A stretch of DNA of 64,000 nucleotides from Moraxella osloensis (GTDB lineage Bacteria > Pseudomonadota > Gammaproteobacteria > Pseudomonadales > Moraxellaceae): positions 1,116,001 to 1,180,000 of the forward strand of contig NZ_CP047226.1 of assembly GCF_009867135.1 (NCBI RefSeq), read 5' to 3'. Below are positions 16,873 to 26,069 of this stretch, piece after piece (the first letter of the stretch is position 1; the number at the start of each line of letters is the position of its first letter). The notes under the pieces are model-generated. The model was not told where the DNA came from. It saw only the letters and a list, made by a program, of their open reading frames with translations, and did not search any database. The position numbers and the translations under genes are program-made.

Positions 16873-17676
16873 TTAGCGATTAACTGTATGGAAAAATTCG
16901 ACCAAGTTTAGTTGCTGCGACATTGTAACGCCAATCACAACATTAACACTGTTGTCATTCAATCGCCAATCACCGAGCACTAGCCGTTTTTTATCGCCAA
17001 TTTGATGAACAGCAGGGCGGTGAGTATGCCCATGAATCAGTATATCAGCTTTTTGTAAGGCTTGTCTGATGGCTTGTTCATTGACATCCATGATTTGCAG
17101 AGATTTTTTGGCATTATCAGTTTTGCTCTTTTGGCGTAAATCTTGCGCGATTTGTTGGCGTTTTTTGATGGGTAGCGCGAGCAAAATTTTTTTACTGATA
17201 GGATGTTGGATGATTTTGCGAAAGCGTTGGTAACCTTTATCATCGGTGCACAACGCATCGCCATGTTCTAGGCGAACTTTTTTGCCACTTAATGTCAAAT
17301 AAAACGGCTCAAAAATTAATTGCCCGCCAAACTTGTCGCAAAATTGTTGCCCAAGCAGAAAATCCCGATTACCATGCATGACAAAAATCTGGCAGTTTTT
17401 ATCAGATAATGTTTTGAGCTTCGCTATAATTGGTTGAAGCGCATCTATTAGGGTGTCTGTATCGGCAACATCATCCCCTAGCCAAGCTTCAAACCAATCA
17501 CCGAGAATAAAAAACTGTTTTAAGTTAGGCAATAAAGCCAATTTATCTAAAAAATCTAAAAAAGCCTGCACTAAAGGATTAGTGGCAGGCTCATTCATAC
17601 TCAAATGCAAGTCGCTGATAATAACCTGCGTAATAGCGGAGGGATTATCGGTGACCAAATCTGCAAAACTTTGCAT
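16873..17676 (-). CDS. lpxH: UDP-2,3-diacylglucosamine diphosphatase
   Basis: Fourth step of lipid A synthesis: this membrane-associated cytosolic enzyme hydrolyses UDP-2,3-diacylglucosamine to lipid X. The metallophosphoesterase motifs are all present: SDLHL (21-25), GDWFEAWLGDD (about 60-70), HGNRDFLLGQ (about 106-115), HGDALCTDD (about 139-147) and HGHTHRP (about 217-223). At 267 residues it is slightly longer than the E. coli enzyme (240), through a Lys-rich helical stretch near 160-190. It sits in an operon, 9 bp after ppiB and 1 bp before the small membrane protein. Confidence 0.95.
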   Translation of the reverse strand: MQSFADLVTDNPSAITQVIISDLHLSMNEPATNPLVQAFLDFLDKLALLPNLKQFFILGDWFEAWLGDDVADTDTLIDALQPIIAKLKTLSDKNCQIFVMHGNRDFLLGQQFCDKFGGQLIFEPFYLTLSGKKVRLEHGDALCTDDKGYQRFRKIIQHPISKKILLALPIKKRQQIAQDLRQKSKTDNAKKSLQIMDVNEQAIRQALQKADILIHGHTHRPAVHQIGDKKRLVLGDWRLNDNSVNVVIGVTMSQQLNLVEFFHTVNR

Positions 17677-17685
17677 ACAAAAAAA

Positions 17686-18195
17686 TTATTTCTCAATTAC
17701 TTTTGCATGAGTAATCACCACAGGCGTGGTTGGTACATCAGCGTGGAAACCATATTTACCAGTAGGTACACCTTTGATTTTATTGACAATGTCCATGCCT
17801 TCAGTCACTTTACCAAACACCGCATAGCCCCAACCTTGTGGGTTTTTGCCAGAAAAGTTTAGGAAACTATTGTCTTTTACATTGATAAAAAATTGCGCAG
17901 TCGCTGAATGTGGGTCAGAAGTACGTGCCATCGCAATGGTGCCGACTTCATTTTTTAAGCCATTATCTGCTTCGTTTTGGATTGGGGCATTGGTAGATTT
18001 TTCTTTCATGTTGGCGTCCATACCACCACCTTGAATCATAAAACCGTCAATAACGCGGTGAAAAATCGTGCCATCATAATGACCTGATTTGACGTATTCT
18101 AAGAAGTTTGCCACGGTATTGGGGGCTTTTTCTTGATTGAGTTCGATAACGATGTTACCCATGGTGGTTTCTAATTCTACATATGGCATATCCAT
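17686..18195 (-). CDS. ppiB: Peptidyl-prolyl cis-trans isomerase, cyclophilin type
   Basis: Cyclophilin of 169 residues that speeds proline isomerisation during folding. The active-site segments [16 protein letters not shown] (about 46-61, catalytic Arg) and [17 protein letters not shown] (about 90-106) are intact, as is the C-terminal [11 protein letters not shown]. No signal peptide is present, so this is the cytoplasmic form. AGGAG seven bases before ATG 18195 supports the start. It is first in the ppiB-lpxH operon. The pairing with lpxH is also known from other gammaproteobacteria. Confidence 0.95.
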   Translation of the reverse strand: MDMPYVELETTMGNIVIELNQEKAPNTVANFLEYVKSGHYDGTIFHRVIDGFMIQGGGMDANMKEKSTNAPIQNEADNGLKNEVGTIAMARTSDPHSATAQFFINVKDNSFLNFSGKNPQGWGYAVFGKVTEGMDIVNKIKGVPTGKYGFHADVPTTPVVITHAKVIEK

Positions 18196-18407
18196 TGTGT
18201 GCTCCTAATGGTTTTTATGGTTAAAAAAACGTATCTTGCAATTGTTGTGGCTATCCTAGCGATTTTCAATCAAAAAGTCAGTATTTAGTTTGCAAAGTTG
18301 GCAAAATTAAATGTTTCAATTAAATTCATTTAAGTTTTTTCAATGTCAAAAAACTGCTAGAATGGCAGATTAGTTCACCATTTTTGTAATAGGTAAGGGG
18401 CAACCAA

Positions 18408-20159
18408 ATGACGGCGACGACCGACAAAAGTACAAAAACCGACGAGACAGCAGCCAATAGTGAAAAAAATGACTTTATCCGTGCGATTGTACGCGATGAC
18501 CTTGCTTCGCAAAAATACAGCCAGATTGTGACCCGTTTTCCACCTGAGCCCAATGGCTACTTGCATTTGGGTCATGTCAAATCTATTTGTCTCAACTTTG
18601 GGCTTGCTAAGGAGTTTGCAGGGCTGTGTAACCTACGGTTTGATGACACCAATCCTGATGCTGAAGATCAGGAGTTTGTCGATAATATCAAAGATGATGT
18701 CAAATGGCTCGGTTTAGATTGGGCAGGCGAAGCGCGCTATGCGTCCAGTTATTTTGGTCAATTGTATGATTGGGCGGTGAAATTAATCAAACAAGGCGAT
18801 GCCTATGTTGATTTGCAAAGTCCTGAAGATATTCGTGAAAACCGCGGTAATTTTGGTCAAGCAGGTAAAAATTCACCTTACCGTGATGCCAGTGTTGAAG
18901 AGAATTTGCAACGCTTTGACGATATGAAACTTGGCAAATATGGCAACGGTGAAGCGGTGCTTCGTGCCAAAATCGACATGGCAAGCCCCAATATGAATAT
19001 GCGCGATCCGATTTTGTACCGTGTCATGCACCAAGCGCACCACCAAACAGGCGATGATTGGTGTATTTATCCCATGTACGATTATGCTCACCCGTTGTCA
19101 GATGCAATCGAAGGTATTACGCATTCAATTTGTACTCTAGAATTTGAAGACCACCGTCCGTTTTATGATTGGGTGGTAGATAAAGTGGGCTTTGACAAAG
19201 AACCACACCAATATGAATTTGCCCGCCTAAACGTAAACCATATTTTGACCAGTAAACGCAAACTCAAAAAACTGGTCGAAGATGACTTGGTGAGCGGTTG
19301 GGACGATCCGCGTATGCCGACAATTGCCGGTATGCGCCGCCGTGGTTATACCCCTGAAGGCTTGCGGGATTTTTGTGACCGTGTAGGCGTCAGCAAGTCG
19401 GACGGTGTGGTGGATTTTGGCTTACTTGAGTTTAGTATTCGTAACTCATTAGAGCATGTGAATCGTGCCATGGCGGTGCTAAGCCCACTAAAAGTGACGA
19501 TTACCAATTTTGATGAAGCGGTCGCCAGTGTTGAAACCCTCAAAAAAGACAGTGTAAAAACTAAACTCGACAATGGGGTTTTATGGTTGACCCAGCCTAA
19601 AAATAGCCATGATGACAGCCAAGGTATGCGTGACATTCCCTTTACCAAAGAAATTTATATTGATAAAGGGGATTTTGAAATCACGCCGCCTGAAGGCTAT
19701 AAACGCTTGTCACCGCAAAACCCAGAAATCCGCTTACGCAATAGCTATGTGCTAAAGGTCGAAGAGCACATCACCGATGACAATGGCGAAGTGGTGGAGT
19801 TAACAGCGACTATTGATCCAAAAACTTTGGGCAACAATCCAGAAGGACGTAAGGTTAAAGGTGTGATACATTGGGTGTCAGCCAGTCTAGGTGTACCTGC
19901 GAAGGTACGTCTGTATGAGCAGCTGTTTACCCAAGAAGACCCCGCCAAAATTGACATCAATAATTTAGCTGCAGAGATTAATCCTAATTCGCTACGTGAG
20001 GTAGATGCTATTGTCGAGCCTTCTTTATCACAAGTCAATGCGGGCGAGCGTTTCCAATTTGAACGCGAAGGGTTTTTTGTGGCAGATAGTAAAGACTATT
20101 CACCAGAGCATTTGGTGTTTAACCGTATTGTGACTTTAAAAGACAGTTTCAAACCATAA
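18408..20159 (+). CDS. glnS: Glutaminyl-tRNA synthetase
   Basis: Class I synthetase that charges tRNA-Gln. The HIGH motif appears as HLGH within PPEPNGYLHLGHVKS (about 45-59), and the KMSKS loop as LTSKRKLKKL (about 280-289). DDTNPDAEDQEFVDNI near residue 83 is characteristic of GlnS, distinguishing it from GltX. The 583 residues include a short polar N-terminal extension (about 20 residues) compared with the E. coli enzyme. AAGGGG seven bases before ATG 18408 supports the start. It is monocistronic and ends at the hairpin at 20181. Confidence 0.97.
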   Translation: MTATTDKSTKTDETAANSEKNDFIRAIVRDDLASQKYSQIVTRFPPEPNGYLHLGHVKSICLNFGLAKEFAGLCNLRFDDTNPDAEDQEFVDNIKDDVKWLGLDWAGEARYASSYFGQLYDWAVKLIKQGDAYVDLQSPEDIRENRGNFGQAGKNSPYRDASVEENLQRFDDMKLGKYGNGEAVLRAKIDMASPNMNMRDPILYRVMHQAHHQTGDDWCIYPMYDYAHPLSDAIEGITHSICTLEFEDHRPFYDWVVDKVGFDKEPHQYEFARLNVNHILTSKRKLKKLVEDDLVSGWDDPRMPTIAGMRRRGYTPEGLRDFCDRVGVSKSDGVVDFGLLEFSIRNSLEHVNRAMAVLSPLKVTITNFDEAVASVETLKKDSVKTKLDNGVLWLTQPKNSHDDSQGMRDIPFTKEIYIDKGDFEITPPEGYKRLSPQNPEIRLRNSYVLKVEEHITDDNGEVVELTATIDPKTLGNNPEGRKVKGVIHWVSASLGVPAKVRLYEQLFTQEDPAKIDINNLAAEINPNSLREVDAIVEPSLSQVNAGERFQFEREGFFVADSKDYSPEHLVFNRIVTLKDSFKP

Positions 20160-20515
20160 ATTATCTTTAACTTAAAAATTAGCTGGCATAGCAATATGTC
20201 AGCTTTTTTTGTAAAAGGATATCTTAACCTATTGTTACTTATGGTTTTATTCTTGTATTAGCCGGACGGTTTTTTTATTTTTTCCCCTGCGTAATATAAG
20301 TACTGTGCTAAACTACTCATCGTAAATTTAAGTCAGTCTTGCGTAATCAATCCGTTATTCTTGTTAGATTTTGTAACTTTTAATGGCTTGATTTTAATGA
20401 CTATTAGGCTTAAGGTATCGTTGTTCATCTGTTTTTCGTAAATATATTGGTAGTTTTGGTAACTGTATGCTTTATCCAACAGCAAGTTAACCATGATTTG
20501 ATTGAGAGTGTTAAA
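20160..20515. other. 356-bp spacer between glnS and pbpG
   Basis: It holds the glnS terminator (20181-20210) and then about 300 bases of AT-rich sequence with no supportable gene. A promoter for pbpG must lie here, but I see no clear -35/-10 pair. An open frame enters from 20447 in the pbpG frame but has no ribosome site. Confidence 0.5.
20181..20210 (+). terminator. Terminator after glnS
   Basis: AGCTGGCATA (20181-20190) pairs with TATGTCAGCT (20195-20204), with one G-T pair, followed by T7. Confidence 0.85.
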
Positions 20516-21550
20516 ATGAAAACATTTTTAAAGAAAACGTTGTTAGGTGCTGTCATTGCACTGGTTGGCGTACAAAGTAATGCTGAATTAAATATGCAGA
20601 CAGGTAGCCAAGCTAAAGTTAGTTGGGGTGGGCAGGGTAGTTTAGACAAAGCCCGTGCCATCATGTATAACAGCACGCCACAGACGACAAGTTTTAATAA
20701 CGGTAATTATAATAACTATAACAATGCATACAGTGAGGATGATAGCTACAATCCAGCATGGTCGCAAGATAGCACGCGGGCTTCGGGCAGCTATTTTGCT
20801 AATTCCAAAGGTGCCTTGGTAGTGGATGCGTTAACAGGCAATACCATTTATGAAAAAAATGCTGATATCGCCCGTCCGATTGCGTCAATTAGTAAATTGA
20901 TGACAGCTGTGGTGGTAGCGGAATCAGGCGCTAACATGAGCGAAACATTGACGATTAGCCCATTAGATTTCAAAACCCCAAAACAATCAGGCAGTGACAG
21001 TCTAAAAGTTGGCGATCAGCTTAATCGTGCTGAAATGCTACTGATGATGATGATGAAATCAGAAAATCCCGCGGCTAAAGCATTAGCACGTACTGACCCT
21101 ATGGGCTATGACAATTTTATCAGCCGTATGAACCAAAAAGCGCGTGAATTGGGGATGACGCAAACCCGTTATTATGACCCATCGGGTTTGGATTCTCGGA
21201 ATGTGGCGTCACCACGTGATTTGGCAATTTTGGCGCGCTATGCTTATAAGCATAATTTAATTAGCCAGTTTAGTACCACACCTAGCCGCCAATTTGGGGT
21301 AAATAATATCAATTCAGGTTATCGCACGGTTGCATCACGCAGTACCAATTACATGGTGCGTGATGGTCTATACAATATTGGGCTATCAAAAACAGGGTAT
21401 ATTCGTGAAGCGGGTAACTGCGTTTTATTTGAAACCAATGTCGGTAATCGTCCAGCCATCGTAGTTTTATTGGGTGCCAATGATTCAAAAACCCGCTGGA
21501 ACGATGCAGAAAACATTATTGCTAATTTAAGCATGCGCCGATTTACCTAA
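20516..21550 (+). CDS. pbpG: D-alanyl-D-alanine endopeptidase (PBP7-type)
   Basis: Periplasmic penicillin-binding serine peptidase that cuts peptidoglycan cross-links. The 344-residue precursor has a signal peptide (about 1-23, ending SNA), a poorly conserved Asn/Tyr/Ser-rich stretch (about 55-85), then the S11 peptidase domain. The active-site Ser-x-x-Lys is in PIASISKLMT (about 122-131), the SxN motif is SENPAAKA (about 178-185), and the KTG box is LSKTGY (about 287-292). ATG 20516 is chosen because it opens directly with a signal peptide; the upstream frame from 20447 adds a non-signal leader. It is monocistronic, ending at a strong terminator. Confidence 0.9.
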   Translation: MKTFLKKTLLGAVIALVGVQSNAELNMQTGSQAKVSWGGQGSLDKARAIMYNSTPQTTSFNNGNYNNYNNAYSEDDSYNPAWSQDSTRASGSYFANSKGALVVDALTGNTIYEKNADIARPIASISKLMTAVVVAESGANMSETLTISPLDFKTPKQSGSDSLKVGDQLNRAEMLLMMMMKSENPAAKALARTDPMGYDNFISRMNQKARELGMTQTRYYDPSGLDSRNVASPRDLAILARYAYKHNLISQFSTTPSRQFGVNNINSGYRTVASRSTNYMVRDGLYNIGLSKTGYIREAGNCVLFETNVGNRPAIVVLLGANDSKTRWNDAENIIANLSMRRFT

Positions 21551-21582
21551 TCAATTCGCAATTTACTGACTGATTTTTTGAT

Positions 21583-21614
21583 AAAAAAGCAAGGATAACT
21601 GTCCTTGCTTTTTT
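21583..21614. terminator. Bidirectional terminator between pbpG and the DksA-like gene
   Basis: AAAAAAGCAAGGA (21583-21595) pairs perfectly with TCCTTGCTTTTTT (21602-21614), with a 6-base loop. Confidence 0.92.
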
Positions 21615-21661
21615 ATGTTTATGGGCATAAAACTACCAAAACCAGCTATTTGGTATGTTCG

Positions 21662-21988
21662 CTATCTAGCGTGTTTCATACAGGTGGTTGCAAAGGGTAC
21701 CGCTTCCAAGCGTGCGGGCTCGATTTCTTCACCGCTGACGGTACAAATACCGTAAGTCCCATTTTCGATACGAAGTAACGCATTATTCACCAATTCAAGG
21801 TTTTGCTGGGCTTCGACTAGCAAGTTTTTACGTACATCGTTTTGCTCATTAATCACCGCTTGGTCATCCCAATCTTGGGTCATATCTGTATCAGGATTTT
21901 GCATATCATGTTGGATTTTATGCACGCGAGTTTGGTATTCTTGTTTTAGGTCAAGTAATCGTTGTTTTGCTTTGTCAAGGTCAACCAT
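21662..21988 (-). CDS. TraR/DksA-family zinc-finger protein (DksA-like)
   Basis: A 108-residue protein with an N-terminal coiled coil (about 1-70) and a C-terminal finger segment YGICTVSGEEIEPARLEAVP, then TTCMKH. As in several DksA paralogs, the first half of the finger is Cys-x-x-Ser-Gly rather than Cys-x-x-Cys, so only two Cys are clearly placed. DksA binds RNA polymerase in the secondary channel. This one is shorter than E. coli DksA (151) and may be a paralog. GGAG five bases before ATG 21988 sets the start; the frame to 22036 is rejected. Confidence 0.85.
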   Translation of the reverse strand: MVDLDKAKQRLLDLKQEYQTRVHKIQHDMQNPDTDMTQDWDDQAVINEQNDVRKNLLVEAQQNLELVNNALLRIENGTYGICTVSGEEIEPARLEAVPFATTCMKHAR

Positions 21989-22254
21989 AAATACTCCAAT
22001 TTTAGAATAAGATATTGAACGCAGTGCTGCATTCATGTTTTTGTTCTTATAAGCTTATCATCAACACCCTTCTTAATAAAGTAGTAATACCGTGTTATCC
22101 CCGCGCGTTGCGTTAGTTGATAGCATCAATAATGTTAAAAATACTCAAAATATGCTAATCTACGCTTATTTTTTGATTGAATTTTGTTGTCATGTGACGA
22201 CGTTTTATCAACCCCTACGGGTCACCATCCTGTTGTTAACTTAGAGGTTAATCC

Positions 22255-23445
22255 ATGCAATTTGCTCGTTTAAACGATATTGATGTTTCTGGCAAAACAG
22301 TTTTGATTCGCGAAGATTTAAATGTACCGTTAAAAGATGGCAAAATTGCCAATGATGCCCGCTTAAAAGCAAGCTTACCCACTATTCAGTTGGCTTTAGA
22401 TAAAGGCGCAGCGGTTATCGTGTGTTCGCATCTAGGTCGCCCAGACCCCTCAAACCCTGAAGCCAAATATTCGTTGCAGCCAGTCGCAGATTATTTGGGC
22501 GATGCTCTGGGCAAACCTGTCAAATTGGTGACCGATTATGTCCAAAATAATGTGACAGTAGCCCCAGGAGAAGTTGTGCTACTGGAAAATGTACGTTTTA
22601 ATGCGGGTGAGAAGAAAAACGATGCCGCTTTATCTGAACGCTACGCCGCTTTATGTGATGTATTTGTGATGGATGCTTTCGGTACTGCTCACCGTGCCGA
22701 AGCGTCAACAGAAGGCGTTATCGCCAAAGCAAAGACTGCTTGTGCAGGTCCATTGTTAGCGGCAGAACTTGATGCATTAGCCAAGGCTTTGGATAACCCA
22801 GCCAAGCCCATGCTTGCGATTGTTGGTGGCTCGAAAGTTTCTACCAAATTGGATGTGCTTAAATCATTGGCAAAAATCTGTGACCAAATTATTGTGGGTG
22901 GTGGTATTGCCAATACATTCTTGGCAGCCAAAGGTGCCAATGTCGGTGCATCCCTATATGAAGCCGACATGGTGGAAACGGCGAAAAGCATTATGCAAGA
23001 AACCCATGTATTATTACCTGATGAAGTGGTCGTCGCCAAAAAATCACAGATTGATTTTGATGATTTTTTAGGCTCGCTAGAATCTGCCGATGCGGTAACC
23101 AAATCGGTCGATACCATTGCAGATGATGAAATGATTCTAGACATTAGCCCAAGCAGTGCGGCGAAACTTGCCGATGCGATTAAAAATGCCAAAACCATCT
23201 TATGGAATGGTCCTGTCGGCGTATTTGAAGTCGATAAATTTGGCGAAGGTACCAAAATCGTTAGTGAAGCAGTCGCAGCAAGTGCAGGCTTTAGCATTGC
23301 AGGTGGTGGTGATACGCTGGCTGCGATTGATAAATACAAGGTCGCCGATAAAGTAAGCTACACATCAACAGGGGGTGGGGCGTTCTTAGAATTTGTGGAA
23401 GGCAAAACGCTACCTGCCGTGCACGCACTGAGCCAGCGTGCCTAA
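22255..23445 (+). CDS. pgk: Phosphoglycerate kinase
   Basis: Glycolytic kinase making ATP from 1,3-bisphosphoglycerate. Its 396 residues are typical. Motifs: [15 protein letters not shown] (about 16-30), SHLGRPDP (about 61-68), [10 protein letters not shown] (about 112-121), [11 protein letters not shown] (about 138-148), the hinge [11 protein letters not shown] (about 189-199), and GGGDTLAA (about 347-354). TTAGAGGTT just before ATG 22255 is the ribosome site. fba is 0.8 kb downstream with one lipoprotein gene between, so the glycolytic pair is nearly adjacent, but a terminator follows the lipoprotein and separates transcription of fba. Confidence 0.97.
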   Translation: MQFARLNDIDVSGKTVLIREDLNVPLKDGKIANDARLKASLPTIQLALDKGAAVIVCSHLGRPDPSNPEAKYSLQPVADYLGDALGKPVKLVTDYVQNNVTVAPGEVVLLENVRFNAGEKKNDAALSERYAALCDVFVMDAFGTAHRAEASTEGVIAKAKTACAGPLLAAELDALAKALDNPAKPMLAIVGGSKVSTKLDVLKSLAKICDQIIVGGGIANTFLAAKGANVGASLYEADMVETAKSIMQETHVLLPDEVVVAKKSQIDFDDFLGSLESADAVTKSVDTIADDEMILDISPSSAAKLADAIKNAKTILWNGPVGVFEVDKFGEGTKIVSEAVAASAGFSIAGGGDTLAAIDKYKVADKVSYTSTGGGAFLEFVEGKTLPAVHALSQRA

Positions 23446-23620
23446 ATGCTAATAATCATTATCATAAATTGAGCGATTTAAATTTATCAGCGCTGAATTA
23501 ATGTAATGTTAAGTTAATATTTGTATGGTAAACATTGTAATTAATTGCACTAAAAATATATTGTCGATAAGATATTATGCAAGTATGTATACCCATATGT
23601 TTAGCGTTTAAGGAATGAAT

Positions 23621-24025
23621 ATGTTAAAACGTAATTTAGTATTGGCAACTTTATTAGCCACTTTATCAATTACTGCATGTAGTAAAAAAACCGAAGAAGC
23701 TGCAGCTAACGGTCAACCTGAAGCCGCAGCAAGCGCAGCGGGTCAGGACATTAAAGACGCGACTGCAAGTGCCGCCAGTGCAACAGCAAATGCAGGTGAC
23801 GCAGTTGCCAGTGCTGCTACCACGGGTGCCGCGGTTGCCCAAGGCGCAGCAATCAACGCAACTGAAGCTGTTGCCAATGGTGCCGCGCAAGCCACTGCAA
23901 ATGTAGCCTCTGCTGTAGCGACTGGTGCAGCCAATGTAGCACAAGGTGCAGAAGCGGTTAAAAACGATGCAGCAAATAGTAGTACTGATATCCAAACAAC
24001 CGTGCCAGAAAAACAAAAATACTAA
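23621..24025 (+). CDS. Small alanine-rich lipoprotein
   Basis: A 134-residue precursor with a lipoprotein signal ending LSITAC (Cys at about 20), so it is membrane-anchored. The mature part is almost entirely Ala, Gly, Asn, Thr, Val and Ser, with regularly spaced Ala and acidic residues. It looks like an amphipathic helix or an LEA-like disordered chain. AAGGA at 23610-23614 fits ATG 23621 better than ATG 23615. I do not recognise a named family. It is flanked by pgk and a strong terminator. Confidence 0.75.
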   Translation: MLKRNLVLATLLATLSITACSKKTEEAAANGQPEAAASAAGQDIKDATASAASATANAGDAVASAATTGAAVAQGAAINATEAVANGAAQATANVASAVATGAANVAQGAEAVKNDAANSSTDIQTTVPEKQKY

Positions 24026-24044
24026 TTTTATCATTCAGTCTAAA

Positions 24045-24073
24045 AGAGCCCCAAAATCATTTTGGGGCTTTTT
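24045..24073 (+). terminator. Terminator after the Ala-rich lipoprotein gene
   Basis: AGCCCCAAAA (24047-24056) pairs perfectly with TTTTGGGGCT (24060-24069) around a 3-base loop, followed by TTTT. Confidence 0.93.
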
Positions 24074-24235
24074 ATTGGGTTAGCTATTTTTTCATGCTAT
24101 CCATCATTTCAAAGTTATTTTTTTTGAATTTAAATTGTAGCGCACTTCTGTTATACTCAAGCCTTGTCTAACACGGCAAAACCCAATTTTTCTAAAATTT
24201 TCAATTGATTATTAACTTTACCAAGAGAAAGTAAT

Positions 24236-25273
24236 ATGGCTTTGATTTCTTTGCGTCAGCTTTTAGACCATGCAGCAGAAAACAACTATGGTGTTCCTGC
24301 ATTTAACGTCAATAACTTAGAGCAAATGCGTGCCATTATGATGGCAGCCGATGAAACCAACTCACCTGTGATTGTGCAAGCATCGGCAGGCGCGCGCAAA
24401 TACGCGGGTGCTCCATTTTTACGCCATCTTATTTTGTCTGCTATTGAGGAATGGCCACATATTCCCGTGGTTATGCACCAAGACCATGGTACTAGCCCAG
24501 AGGTTTGCCAGCGTTCAATCCAACTGGGTTTTTCATCGGTGATGATGGATGGCTCGTTAAAGAGTGATGGTAAAACCCCTGCAGACTATGATTATAATGT
24601 GGCAGTGACGCGTGAAGTAGTAAAACTCTCTCACGCTTGTGGCGTATCAGTAGAAGGTGAAATTGGTGTTTTAGGTAGCCTTGAAACGGGTATGGCTGGT
24701 GAAGAAGATGGCGTAGGGGCGGAAGGTAAACTTGATCATTCACAGCTATTAACCAGCGCCGATGAAGCTGAGCAATTTGTTAACGATACCCATGTTGATG
24801 CCCTAGCCATTGCAGTCGGCACTAGCCACGGGGCTTATAAATTTACCCGGCCACCTACCGATGATATCTTATCGATTGCCCGTATCAAAGAAATTCATGC
24901 CCGTATTCCTAATACTCACCTTGTGATGCACGGCTCTTCAAGTGTGCCACAAGAATGGCTCAAAGTGATTAATGAAAATGGCGGCAATATCGGTGAGACT
25001 TATGGTGTGCCAGTTGAGCAAATCGTAGAAGCCATCAAACATGGTGTACGTAAAGTCAATATCGACACCGATTTACGTTTGGCATCAACCGGTGCGATTC
25101 GCAAATTCCTCGCTGAAAACCCAGCAGAATTTGACCCACGTAAATATTTTGCCAAAACCATCGATGCCATGAAAGCGGTTTGTATCGATCGCTATACTGC
25201 ATTTGGTACGGCGGGTAATGCGGATAAAATCCGCCCAATTAGTTTAGAAAAAATGGTTAGTTTCTATAACTAA
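24236..25273 (+). CDS. fba: Class II fructose-bisphosphate aldolase
   Basis: Zinc aldolase that splits fructose-1,6-bisphosphate in glycolysis and reverses this in gluconeogenesis. Motifs: [12 protein letters not shown] (about 19-30), the zinc site HQDHG (about 82-86), [11 protein letters not shown] (about 138-148), [10 protein letters not shown] (about 198-207) and the phosphate-binding [11 protein letters not shown] (about 275-285). The 345 residues and overall pattern match the subgroup common in beta- and gammaproteobacteria (CbbA-like). AAGAGAAAG precedes ATG 24236 at suitable distance. It is monocistronic, with a hairpin after the stop. Confidence 0.97.
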   Translation: MALISLRQLLDHAAENNYGVPAFNVNNLEQMRAIMMAADETNSPVIVQASAGARKYAGAPFLRHLILSAIEEWPHIPVVMHQDHGTSPEVCQRSIQLGFSSVMMDGSLKSDGKTPADYDYNVAVTREVVKLSHACGVSVEGEIGVLGSLETGMAGEEDGVGAEGKLDHSQLLTSADEAEQFVNDTHVDALAIAVGTSHGAYKFTRPPTDDILSIARIKEIHARIPNTHLVMHGSSSVPQEWLKVINENGGNIGETYGVPVEQIVEAIKHGVRKVNIDTDLRLASTGAIRKFLAENPAEFDPRKYFAKTIDAMKAVCIDRYTAFGTAGNADKIRPISLEKMVSFYN

Positions 25274-25335
25274 ACACTAGAGCTAAGTTTTAGCAAATGA
25301 CTAATAAGCATGGCATTCAAGAGAGCATGACATTT

Positions 25336-25366
25336 AAGTGGGTTGACTGAGGTTGCCCACTTTTTT
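25336..25366 (+). terminator. Terminator after fba
   Basis: AAGTGGG (25336-25342) pairs with CCCACTT (25356-25362), followed by T-rich TTTTTA; the loop is 13 bases. Confidence 0.7.
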
Positions 25367-25397
25367 ATTGGATTAAATTATTTGTAGTGAGTCATCA

Positions 25398-26018
25398 ATG
25401 ATAGGATTAATTCAAGGGCAAGTGCATCATCTAATGGCACCCACGGTAGTGGTGATGACCACAGCGGGTGTTGGGTATGAAATTGAGATGCCGCTCAATG
25501 CATTTTGCCAAGTACAATTAAATCAGTCCGTCACCTTGTGGACACATTTTTTGGTGCGTGAGGATGCTCAGTTGTTATTTGGGTTTTTAAGCCATAGCGA
25601 TCGGGAAGTGTTTAGGCTGTTGCTTAAAGTCAATGGGGTGGGGGCAAAGATGGCGTTGGCGATGATGTCAACCGTAACGGTGCAGGAGTTGCACCAGTTT
25701 GTGATGAACAATGATGAGCTGGCATTGACGCGTATCCCAGGGGTCGGTAAAAAAACCGCACAGCGATTGATTGTTGAATTAAAAGACAAAATCAAACACT
25801 TAGGTGATACGTCAGGTTTTGCCCCTTCATTGCCACTAGCGACCGATAGCGCTAATGAAGGCATTATTATTGCTGAAGTCGAAGCGGGGTTGATTGCATT
25901 AGGTTATCGCGATAAAGAAGCACAAGCTGCGATAAAACTGGCAAAATCTACCATTGATTCACCGTTAACCATCCAAAATCTGCTGAAAGCATCTCTGAAA
26001 AATTTGGCGATGAGTTAA
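25398..26018 (+). CDS. ruvA: Holliday junction branch migration protein RuvA
   Basis: RuvA tetramers bind Holliday junctions and load the RuvB helicase. In 206 residues: domain I opens MIGLIQGQV and includes GVGYEIEMP; the helix-hairpin-helix pair is LLKVNGVGAKMALAMM (about 75-90) and LTRIPGVGKKTAQRLIVEL (about 113-131); and the C-terminal domain III (about 155-206) has ALGYRDKEAQAAI. ruvB and ruvC are not adjacent on this side; a terminator follows immediately, so ruvA seems to be transcribed alone. Confidence 0.95.
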   Translation: MIGLIQGQVHHLMAPTVVVMTTAGVGYEIEMPLNAFCQVQLNQSVTLWTHFLVREDAQLLFGFLSHSDREVFRLLLKVNGVGAKMALAMMSTVTVQELHQFVMNNDELALTRIPGVGKKTAQRLIVELKDKIKHLGDTSGFAPSLPLATDSANEGIIIAEVEAGLIALGYRDKEAQAAIKLAKSTIDSPLTIQNLLKASLKNLAMS

Positions 26019-26026
26019 AATTGCAT

Positions 26027-26058
26027 AAAAAAAGAGGCTCAAATGACCCTCTTTTTTT
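26027..26058. terminator. Bidirectional terminator between ruvA and accC
   Basis: AAAAAAAGAGG (26027-26037) pairs with CCTCTTTTTTT (26048-26058), with a 10-base loop; it serves two convergent genes. Confidence 0.88.
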
Positions 26059-26069
26059 AACCCTTAACT

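Noticed and set aside
22689..23339. 216-residue open frame on the minus strand inside pgk
   Set aside because: It lies wholly antisense to pgk, which is certain from its motifs. It has no recognisable domain and is typical of a shadow frame in a biased coding sequence.
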